A DNA stretch of 15,507 nt from Planctomycetota bacterium (GTDB taxonomy: Bacteria; Planctomycetota; Planctomycetia; Pirellulales; UBA1268): positions 1-15,507 of the forward strand of contig JAQBZA010000029.1 in the NCBI GenBank assembly GCA_027622795.1. The letters are read 5' to 3'. Numbering within the stretch: position 1 is the first letter of the stretch; each line of letters opens with the position of its first letter. This document shows positions 8,468-14,175 of the stretch, in pieces. The translations under genes were made by a program, and so were the position numbers. A model generated the notes under the pieces. That model saw only the letters and a program-made list of their open reading frames with translations, was not told the DNA's origin and did no database searches.

Positions 8468-8472
8468 CCTCC
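8468..8472 (-). promoter_or_regulatory. Shine-Dalgarno for XylR-like regulator
   Basis: GGAGG on the minus strand, 6 nt before the ATG at 8461. It supports that start. Confidence 0.8.
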
Positions 8473-8583
8473 GCAGGGGTTACGCATCGTTCAGCACAAG
8501 CCGCTTCCGCGACAGCTCGTCATCCACGGTCTGACAAAAAAGCAGTGACGCCGCGACAACACGACTCACATCTCCCACAAATC

Positions 8584-8601
8584 TCAGCGAACTTCAGCGA
8601 A
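8584..8601. repeat. Direct repeat TCAGCGAA x2, candidate operator
   Basis: TCAGCGAA occurs at 8584-8591 and again at 8594-8601, so the two copies lie on the same helical face, one turn apart. AraC/XylR-family regulators usually bind tandem direct repeats. The element is about 120 nt upstream of the regulator's start codon, so it could be an autoregulatory site. An 8-nt pair can also occur by chance. Confidence 0.35.
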
Positions 8602-8634
8602 TCCGCCAAAAATAGCACACGAACGTTACGAGAA

Positions 8635-8664
8635 AGCATAACTTATTTATGGTTTTTGAAACAA
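8635..8664 (-). promoter_or_regulatory. Weak sigma-70-like promoter candidate for regulator-kinase unit
   Basis: On the minus strand, TTGTTT (8659-8664) and TATGCT (8635-8640) are separated by 18 nt inside the AT-rich part of the intergenic region. The match to the consensus is only partial, and planctomycete promoters are poorly characterised. If used, it would give a leader of roughly 165 nt that includes the TCAGCGAA repeat. Confidence 0.2.
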
Positions 8665-8827
8665 TGCTTCGCCCTGGCACTGCCGGCACAGATTTTCCAC
8701 TTCCCGTATTTTTGCGTGGCCGGATAGGGTGTTGGTCGCTGGAGGTACACGACACCCACGCGGGGTTTGGCCCTCCAGCAACTGAATCAACCGCACAACG
8801 GATTGCGATTCGGTTTGGTCTTTCCTC

Positions 8828-8834
8828 AAAGGAG
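8828..8834 (+). promoter_or_regulatory. Shine-Dalgarno for Cys-rich protein gene
   Basis: AAAGGAG lies 7 nt before the ATG at 8842. It decides the start in favour of 8842 over an in-frame upstream ATG at 8767, which has no comparable site and would place a non-signal extension in front of a perfect signal peptide. Confidence 0.8.
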
Positions 8835-8841
8835 TTTGTCA

Positions 8842-9201
8842 ATGAAGCGCTTTTCTTCGTTCGTGACGATGTGTGTCGTTCTGCTGGTAGTGGGTTTCAT
8901 GGCTGCCGATTCGGCCTCGGCCGCCGGCCGCCGCAACCGTGCCAGCTGCGACTGTGCTCCCACCTGTGCCGCTGAGCCGTGCTGTGCGGCCGAGCCGGCC
9001 TGCTGTGCCACCGAGCCCTGCTGTGCGGCTGAGCCGGCCTGCTGCGCTGAGCCCGCCTGTTGTGCCAAGCCGCGTCGTCGCGGTCTCTTCGGCCGGCGCG
9101 CCAGCAAGAGTTGCTCAAGCAGCTGCACCAGTTGCTGTGCCGAGCCAGCCTGTGGCGCTGAGCCAGCCTGTGGGGCAGAGCCATGCTGCAACGCCGGCTG
9201 A
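8842..9201 (+). CDS. Small secreted cysteine-rich AEP-repeat protein
   Basis: 119 residues. A classic Sec signal peptide (basic MKRF, hydrophobic core TMCVVLLVVGFMA, cleavage after ADSASA near residue 27) precedes a mature part of about 92 residues with 21 cysteines. Two blocks (residues ~36-77 and 91-117) are built from a near-hexapeptide unit of the form AEPxCC. Glu-Pro pairs fall at 45, 51, 58, 64, 70 and again at 101, 107, 113. A basic linker, KPRRRGLFGRRASK (76-89), joins them. There is no hydrophobic core beyond the signal, so it would fold by disulfides or metal binding, or be cross-linked into an envelope layer. I do not recognise a named family. Cysteine-rich envelope proteins are known in planctomycetes, and a metallothionein-like role is possible. 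It is a single-gene unit with its own ribosome-binding site and strong terminator. Confidence 0.85.
   Translation: MKRFSSFVTMCVVLLVVGFMAADSASAAGRRNRASCDCAPTCAAEPCCAAEPACCATEPCCAAEPACCAEPACCAKPRRRGLFGRRASKSCSSSCTSCCAEPACGAEPACGAEPCCNAG
8965..9192 (+). repeat. In-gene tandem repeat encoding AEP-CC hexapeptides
   Basis: Two clusters of degenerate ~18-nt units (8965-9072 and 9133-9192), each encoding Glu-Pro followed by one or two cysteines. They are separated by a non-repetitive basic linker. The repeat stays in frame and is part of the coding sequence. Confidence 0.75.
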
Positions 9202-9241
9202 TCTGCCAGAGCGGCTGATTTCAGGTGGTCCGGGAATGACG

Positions 9242-9278
9242 AAAGCCGGGCTTTCCCCTTGGGAGGGCCCGGCTTTTT
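9242..9278 (+). terminator. Intrinsic terminator of the Cys-rich gene
   Basis: A perfect 10-bp stem, AAAGCCGGGC (9242-9251) with GCCCGGCTTT (9267-9276), closes a 15-nt loop and ends in a TTTTT run (9274-9278). It lies 40 nt after the stop codon. Read on the other strand the hairpin ends in only three Ts, so it may work weakly for the convergent DJ-1/PfpI gene too. Confidence 0.88.
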
Positions 9279-9323
9279 CATGCGCTCGTTGCAGAGACAC
9301 TCATGCTCAGATGGCCATCTGGA

Positions 9324-9926
9324 TCAGGAGCGTGACGATGCTGCAGCAGCCTCTTCAAGGAGGCGGATCCACGGCCCGACGAAGTGGCCGTGATCATGGA
9401 ACGTTCGCCCACTGACGAGGTTGCGATCGATGACACACGGCTTGTCAACAAAAATGCCACCCGCTACCTCGAGGTCAAAACGGCATTTGGGAACAGTCGC
9501 CATCTGCCGACCCCTGACGCAGCCTGCATAGGCCGGAATCTCAACACCGTGGCAGACGCTTGCCACCGGCTTATCCGCGGTGAAAAAATGCTGGGTGATT
9601 CGGACGAGATCGACGTCGTAGCGGATGTATTCCGGAGCCCTGCCACCACTGAAGAAGATCCCGAGATAGTCTTCAGGGCGGACGTCGGCAAAAGCGTAGT
9701 CAGCCTGTATCTGATACCCCTCCCACTCTTTCGTGATCGTCCATCCTGGACGCACTTCGTGAAGCACCATCTGGTAGAGCCGCCGCTCAGGTGCGATGAC
9801 AATCGGCTGAAATCCCGCCTCCTGCAGCCGATAGTACGGGTACAGGGTGTCGACAGTTTCCGTCGCGTCTCCAACAACGATCAGCACCCTGGGCGCGAGC
9901 GTTGATCTTGGCGTATCGGCGGACAT
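9324..9926 (-). CDS. DJ-1/PfpI family protein (class I glutamine amidotransferase-like)
   Basis: 200 residues, a little longer than typical single-domain PfpI proteins (~165-190). After a short polar N-terminus come the core strand VLIVVGDATETVDTLYPYYRL (residues ~14-34), containing the conserved acidic residue Glu23, and GIFFSGGRAPEYIR (89-102). The nucleophile elbow SVCHG follows, with Cys125 and His126 as the probable catalytic dyad. The C-terminus LVSGRTFHDHGHFVGPWIRLLEEA matches the usual end of the fold. There is no signal peptide. Members act as deglycases/glyoxalases, proteases or chaperones, and which applies cannot be told here. A CAGGAG-like site lies about 10 nt before the ATG at 9926. 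An ATG 7 nt further upstream is in a different frame and was not used. It is transcribed divergently from the NHL gene. Confidence 0.92.
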   Translation of the reverse strand: MSADTPRSTLAPRVLIVVGDATETVDTLYPYYRLQEAGFQPIVIAPERRLYQMVLHEVRPGWTITKEWEGYQIQADYAFADVRPEDYLGIFFSGGRAPEYIRYDVDLVRITQHFFTADKPVASVCHGVEIPAYAGCVRGRQMATVPKCRFDLEVAGGIFVDKPCVIDRNLVSGRTFHDHGHFVGPWIRLLEEAAAASSRS

Positions 9927-10025
9927 GGTTCATAGACTCCTGACGTGTATTTGGCCGCCATGCGGCGGTACGATACCTTTGCCGCAAGATCATACCTTCC
10001 CCGCGGCCCAGCCATTGAGGGTTTC

Positions 10026-11213
10026 ATGCAATCGATCCGGTTTGTCTTCCCCACCAAACGCTTCTGGCCCCTCCATCACATTGGACAGCCTGCGTGTCGA
10101 CTCGCCGTCATGGGACTCGCGCTTGGAGCGGTGGCGGGAAACATGATCCAAGCCGACGAAATCACCGTACTCGTGGGAGCCGCCGCTGGCCGACCGCCGT
10201 CATCTCCAACGACGGAGATCGTCAATGAGCCGTTCGCCGTCGACTTTGACACTCAGGGCCGCCTGTATGGCGTCGAGTTCACCCGAGGCAACCGCGTCTT
10301 TCGGTCACGCAGCCCCATAACGGATGGCCTCCGCTCCGTGGCGGTCGAGTTTGTCGCCGGCCCGTTCCAGCGAACCGATGGCAAGACACCTCTCCACCTG
10401 CCGCCGACCGCCTCGGCCGATGTGGCAAAGTTCAATGGTATGCACGACGTGGCCGTCGGCCGGAACGGAACGATCTATCTGGCCGACACGTTCAACCACG
10501 TGATTCGCACCCTCGACCCGAGCACGCAGCAGGTGAGTATTTTCGCCGGCACCGGAAAACCTGGCTCTCGCGGCGATGGCGGACCAGCCGCTTTGGCTGA
10601 ATTCAATCAGCCCTATTGCGGATCGCTTTCGCCTGACGGCCGGCGGCTGCTCATTGCTGATATCCGCAATCATCGCCTGCGGGCCATTGATATCGACTCG
10701 GCAATCGTGACGTCAGTCGCGGGCAATGGCATGTCGGGGAAGCCGGTTGATGACGCCGTGGCCACGGAGACACCGTTGGCCGGCCCCCGGGCGGCGTGTG
10801 AAGCCCGTGACGGCACAATCTATCTTGTCCTGCGAGAGGGTAACGCGGTCGTGGCGATCCGTGATGAACGTGCGAAAACGGTGGTCAACCACTCGGGCAA
10901 AGCCGGCTACGGTGGTGACGGCGGTCACGCCAGGGACGCGCTTCTCGCAGGACCGAAATATGTCTGTATGGATCGGCAGGAGCGGGGGCTCATCGTCGAC
11001 ACAGAGAATCACTGCATTCGTCGCTACGATCCGCAGAGTGGTACGATCGATCTGATCGCCGGTGTCCCGAAAAAGGCCGGCACGTTGATCGGCGTCGATT
11101 GGCGGCAGACAGAGTTGCGGCGGCCGCATGGCGTGCGGATTGCCCCCGATGGTCGGCTCGTGATCGCCGACAGTGACAATGACCGGTTGCTCATCGGGCC
11201 ATACGGCCCCTGA
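10026..11213 (+). CDS. Exported NHL-repeat beta-propeller protein
   Basis: 395 residues from ATG 10026, chosen for GAGGG at 10017-10021 (4-nt gap, slightly short) and for a better N-terminus. A GTG at 9945 would add 27 unlikely residues, and ATG 10110 is a shorter alternative. A basic N-region and hydrophobic core (LAVMGLALGAVAG) end near MIQA-DE, giving a probable Sec signal. The rest is a run of NHL-type blades with alternating motifs such as HDVAVGRNGTIYLADTFNHVIRTLD, VSIFAGTGKPGSRGDGG, RRLLIADIRNHRLRAID, GLIVDTENHCIRRYD and PHGVRIAPDGRLVIADSDND. About five to six blades are visible. The GDGG element recurs (GYGGDGG), as in planctomycete and plant NHL proteins. It is probably a secreted binding scaffold or enzyme of unknown ligand. 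It converges on the PQQ-like gene, with 49 nt between the stops. Confidence 0.9.
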   Translation: MQSIRFVFPTKRFWPLHHIGQPACRLAVMGLALGAVAGNMIQADEITVLVGAAAGRPPSSPTTEIVNEPFAVDFDTQGRLYGVEFTRGNRVFRSRSPITDGLRSVAVEFVAGPFQRTDGKTPLHLPPTASADVAKFNGMHDVAVGRNGTIYLADTFNHVIRTLDPSTQQVSIFAGTGKPGSRGDGGPAALAEFNQPYCGSLSPDGRRLLIADIRNHRLRAIDIDSAIVTSVAGNGMSGKPVDDAVATETPLAGPRAACEARDGTIYLVLREGNAVVAIRDERAKTVVNHSGKAGYGGDGGHARDALLAGPKYVCMDRQERGLIVDTENHCIRRYDPQSGTIDLIAGVPKKAGTLIGVDWRQTELRRPHGVRIAPDGRLVIADSDNDRLLIGPYGP

Positions 11214-11262
11214 GCCCACTCCCGGTTGCGAAGATCGGCTCGGGTCAGGACTCGGTCCGACG

Positions 11263-12552
11263 TCAGTCTGTTCGTTCGATCGCGTACACAGATCGCTCAG
11301 AACGGATGAAAAGCTGGCCGCCGGCAACGGCGTATGAGGCGAATGTACGGTCCCCGTCACCGATTTGATTGCGGCCCACCTCTTCAAAAGTTGTGCCCTT
11401 CCGAACCAAGGTCGCCAAGCCGTTTTCGTCTTGGAAATAAAGGATCCCGCCAGCGAGCAGGGGAGACGCAGAAAAGTTGCCACCCAATCGTTTCCGCCAA
11501 TGCTCCACACCGGTTACCGCATCGAGGCACGCGGCGACTCCCCCATCGGTGACGAGGTAGAGTTCACTTCCATCGAGCAGGAGTGAGGGCGTATGCGGCA
11601 CCCCCTTGTCGAGTTTCCAGGCGAGGTGGGTTCCGGTAACGTCGCCCATGCCGTTCGGGCGCACGGCATACAGCGACGGCTTGTCATAGCCGGAGCAGAT
11701 GTAGACCAACCCGTTGCCGTAGACAGGCCGGGGAATCACGGAGTATCCACCGGGATAATCAAACCGCCAGCATGTGCCGCCCGACTGCGGATCATAGGCG
11801 AAAACGGCATCGCTGCCCGGACAGATCACCTGGTCGACGTTGTTTCCGGAGACCTGTGCCGGTAGCCAGAGCGGTGTGCCAAATGAAAACCCCTTCTGAG
11901 GTGAAGTGTCGCGGTCGGTCCTCCAGCGAATTTCGCCCGTCATTCGATCAAGACCGACGACATACTGCACGTCCTTGCCATCACAGCAGATCACAAGGAC
12001 GTTTCCCGCAAGCACGGGGGAACCACCGTTACCGTGTTGCGTCTCATAGGGTAGCCTTCTGGTCCACACTGGTTCGCCGTCGAGTGTCGTGCAAGCTGTT
12101 CCATGGGGACCAAAGTGGACAAAGATCCTGCCATCCGCGATGAGTGGAGTGGGGCTCGCGTGACTGTTTTTCTTGTGCATCTGCACGGGCCCTTCCATGG
12201 TGAACAGCACCTTGCGGAAGAGCAGACTTCCATCGCGCCGATCGAGGCAGAGCAACTCGAGCGTATGGGCCCCCGCTGGCTGCTCGAGCGCCTCAGCGAC
12301 AGGGACGGCCGTGGTGAGAAAGAGCCGGTCACCAGCGATGATGGGAGACGACCAGCCAAGCCCGGGGATCGGCACCTTCCACGAGATGTTGTCGGTCTCT
12401 GACCAGCGCTGCGGCAACGGTGCGACGGGACCATGGCCATCGCCGGTCGGTCCACGAAACTGTGGCCACTCCGTCGCAGTCAGCGGGCTGACACACCACG
12501 AGCCAACGATGACGAGGCAGCCCAGTCGACAGGCGACGTGCAGCCCACCCAT
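11263..12552 (-). CDS. Exported PQQ-like (WD40-like) beta-propeller protein
   Basis: 429 residues from ATG 12552, preferred because AAGGGG lies 6 nt upstream and the N-terminus then reads as a signal peptide (MGGLHVACRLGCLVIVGSW, cleavage near PLTA-TEW). Upstream in-frame starts at 12579 and 12675 lack such a site. The mature protein opens with WPQFRGPTGDG, the hallmark start of planctomycete PQQ-binding-like propellers. It continues with repeated blade motifs such as WSSPIIAGDRLFLTT, LELLCLDRRDGSLLFRKVL, SHASPTPLIADGRIFVHFG, VVGLDRMTGEIRWRTD, ACLDAVTGVEHWRKRLGG and SASPLLAGGILYFQDENG. These A-x-D-x-x-T-G-x-x-x-W units give seven or eight blades. Many such proteins lack the PQQ cofactor and the catalytic dehydrogenase residues, so enzyme activity is not claimed. 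Confidence 0.92.
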   Translation of the reverse strand: MGGLHVACRLGCLVIVGSWCVSPLTATEWPQFRGPTGDGHGPVAPLPQRWSETDNISWKVPIPGLGWSSPIIAGDRLFLTTAVPVAEALEQPAGAHTLELLCLDRRDGSLLFRKVLFTMEGPVQMHKKNSHASPTPLIADGRIFVHFGPHGTACTTLDGEPVWTRRLPYETQHGNGGSPVLAGNVLVICCDGKDVQYVVGLDRMTGEIRWRTDRDTSPQKGFSFGTPLWLPAQVSGNNVDQVICPGSDAVFAYDPQSGGTCWRFDYPGGYSVIPRPVYGNGLVYICSGYDKPSLYAVRPNGMGDVTGTHLAWKLDKGVPHTPSLLLDGSELYLVTDGGVAACLDAVTGVEHWRKRLGGNFSASPLLAGGILYFQDENGLATLVRKGTTFEEVGRNQIGDGDRTFASYAVAGGQLFIRSERSVYAIERTD

Positions 12553-12558
12553 AACCAA

Positions 12559-12564
12559 CCCCTT
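12559..12564 (-). promoter_or_regulatory. Shine-Dalgarno for PQQ-like protein
   Basis: AAGGGG on the minus strand, 6 nt before the ATG at 12552. It selects this start over longer in-frame alternatives. Confidence 0.7.
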
Positions 12565-12673
12565 TTCTGAAAACGCCATCAATGACTCGGCGAGAGCGAG
12601 CGGCGCAGGAGCCGCCTGTGCCGAAACGGCATGGTAACGGAAGGAGGTTTGGGCGGCTACGGTTCGACACGAC

Positions 12674-12703
12674 AAAAAACCCGTCAGCCCTGATCAGGAC
12701 AGG
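12674..12703 (-). terminator. Probable intrinsic terminator at end of DUF1501 gene
   Basis: On the minus strand, CCTGTC (12698-12703) can pair with GACGGG (12680-12685), a 6-bp stem with one G-T pair and a 12-nt loop, directly followed by TTTTTT (12674-12679). The upstream arm and loop overlap the last codons and the stop (12694-12696) of the DUF1501 gene. It would separate that gene from the PQQ-like gene 141 nt downstream. The stem is short, so termination may be partial. Confidence 0.45.
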
Positions 12704-14148
12704 AGCGACCTGATCACCCGGGCATCCTGTCCGTCGGTAAGCGTGGCGTTGACCCCCGCGCGAGAAAAGACCAGCCGCGCATGGTCGAGGCCAAAGCAGT
12801 GCAGCAGCGTGGCCTGCCAATCATAGTGGTGCACAACGTCGGTGATCGCCTTGTGTCCCCACTCGTCGGTCGCGCCGTGAACGTATCCACCGCGAAAGCC
12901 GCCTCCGGCGACCCACTGCGAGAAGCCATACGTATTGTGGTCGCGGCCCCACTTCTCTCGACCGGCATCATTTTGGCGAACGGGAAGTCGCCCCATCTCC
13001 CCGCCCCAGGACACCACGGTGGTGTCGAGCAACCCGCGTTGCTTGAGGTCGGCCACCAAGGCTGCGGAGGGCTGATCAACGGCCCGGCAAAGCTTGGGGA
13101 GGGCTGAGATCAATCCACCATGATGATCCCAACTCTGGCCGTTGTTGAGGACCTGCACGAACCGTACTCCCCGTTCCACGAGCCGTCTGGCGATGAGGCA
13201 ACGCGTGGCGTAGTCGCTTGTGTCCGCCTCGTCGACACCATACAACCGCCGAATGTGGGCGGGTTCGTCGGAGATGTCGAGGGCCTCCTTGGCGGCCGTC
13301 TGCATCCGAGCAGCGAGTTCGTAGCTTGCGATGCGAGCCGCCAAATCATGTGCTCCCGGATGCTCGGCAAGATGCCGTTGGTTGATCATCCCGAGCAGAT
13401 CGAGTTGCCGCCGCTGCGGTGCCCCGGCGAGGCCGGCCGCCGGGTCAAGATTGAGAATTCGCGGTTCGGCCGCCCGCACCAGGGTGCCCTGATAGACGGA
13501 CGGAAGCCAGCCGCAGGTAAAGTGGTCTTCCTGAAACGTCGGTAGGCCCTTGGGATGGCCAAGCACCATGTAGGCGGGCAGATCACGGCTCTCGCTGCCC
13601 AGACCGTATGTCAGCCACGAGCCCAGGGCTGGCCGGCCCGCGAGGCTGCGACCACTGTTGATCGCGTAGAGCGCCTGAGCGTGATTGTTGACGCCCGAAT
13701 GCATCGAACGGATCAGGGTGATCTCATCAGCGATGCCACCGAGGCCAGGGAGGAGTTCGCTGAGTTCCATACCGCACTGACCACGTGGCGAGAACGACCA
13801 GGGAGAACCGAAGATCTTGGAGGAAGCCTGAGCGACATTGTCATATTTCACCTCGCCAGGAAACGGCTCACCGTCGTGCTTCTCCAGCAGCGGTTTGGGG
13901 TCGAAGAGGTCCATCTGGGATGGCCCTCCCATCATGAACAGCGAAATCATCGCGGTCGCACGGGCTGGCTGAGACGGCGACTTTGGGAGGGTGTCAAAAC
14001 GGCGTGGTGCTGAGAGATCCGGCTTGGCAGGCGCGGCGCGCAACCTCTCCTCATCGAGGAGGCTCGTCAAGGCGAGTGAGGCGATCCCACACCCACCGGC
14101 GTGCATGAGATGACGGCGGGAACAGAGGCGTGCACGGGGCGATGTCAT
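12694..14148 (-). CDS. DUF1501 family protein, second copy (twin-arginine signal)
   Basis: 484 residues, full length. The N-terminus MTSPRARLCSRRHLMHAGGCG carries twin arginines at 11-12 followed by a small hydrophobic stretch (IASLALTSLL), which suggests Tat export. It has the canonical family block FMMGGPSQMDLFDPKPLLEK, then GGEMGRLPVRQ, GRDHNTYGFSQWVAGGG, HGATDEWGHKA and a C-terminal CFGLDHARLVF. It is clearly homologous to the 1292-2776 protein but diverged along its length, so the two are not a recent duplication. Start ATG 14146-14148 has GGAGG 6 nt upstream. The gap to the preceding DUF1553 stop is only 27 nt, so the two are one transcriptional unit. No catalytic role is known for the family. 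Confidence 0.93.
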   Translation of the reverse strand: MTSPRARLCSRRHLMHAGGCGIASLALTSLLDEERLRAAPAKPDLSAPRRFDTLPKSPSQPARATAMISLFMMGGPSQMDLFDPKPLLEKHDGEPFPGEVKYDNVAQASSKIFGSPWSFSPRGQCGMELSELLPGLGGIADEITLIRSMHSGVNNHAQALYAINSGRSLAGRPALGSWLTYGLGSESRDLPAYMVLGHPKGLPTFQEDHFTCGWLPSVYQGTLVRAAEPRILNLDPAAGLAGAPQRRQLDLLGMINQRHLAEHPGAHDLAARIASYELAARMQTAAKEALDISDEPAHIRRLYGVDEADTSDYATRCLIARRLVERGVRFVQVLNNGQSWDHHGGLISALPKLCRAVDQPSAALVADLKQRGLLDTTVVSWGGEMGRLPVRQNDAGREKWGRDHNTYGFSQWVAGGGFRGGYVHGATDEWGHKAITDVVHHYDWQATLLHCFGLDHARLVFSRAGVNATLTDGQDARVIRSLLS

Positions 14149-14154
14149 AGCGAG

Positions 14155-14159
14155 CCTCC
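14155..14159 (-). promoter_or_regulatory. Shine-Dalgarno for second DUF1501 gene
   Basis: GGAGG on the minus strand, 6 nt before the ATG at 14148, lying in the 27-nt gap after the DUF1553 stop. This contrasts with the first pair, which overlaps and has no such site. Confidence 0.8.
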
Positions 14160-14175
14160 AAAGTATCCGAAGCGA

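Larger units (their letters stand above)
8462..8841. promoter_or_regulatory. Divergent intergenic control region between regulator and Cys-rich gene
   Basis: 380 nt without a credible gene, between two divergently transcribed genes. The segment around 8520-8660 is visibly richer in A and T than the flanking coding DNA, as expected for promoters. It contains a 10-nt-spaced direct repeat (8584-8601), a weak minus-strand promoter candidate (8635-8664) and the Shine-Dalgarno of each flanking gene. Short open frames crossing it have no good ribosome-binding site and look spurious. The promoter of the Cys-rich gene should also lie here, but no convincing -35/-10 pair was found for it. Confidence 0.6.

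Noticed and set aside
8965..9192. Repeated GCCGAGCC...TGCTGTGCC units considered as a CRISPR or intergenic repeat array
   Set aside because: The units are degenerate, have no spacers, keep frame and encode the AEP-CC peptide of a gene with signal peptide and Shine-Dalgarno.
8826..9281. 151-codon minus-strand open frame rich in AQQAGSA repeats
   Set aside because: This is the antisense reading of the Cys-rich repeat gene and crosses its terminator. The low-complexity translation only mirrors the repeat.
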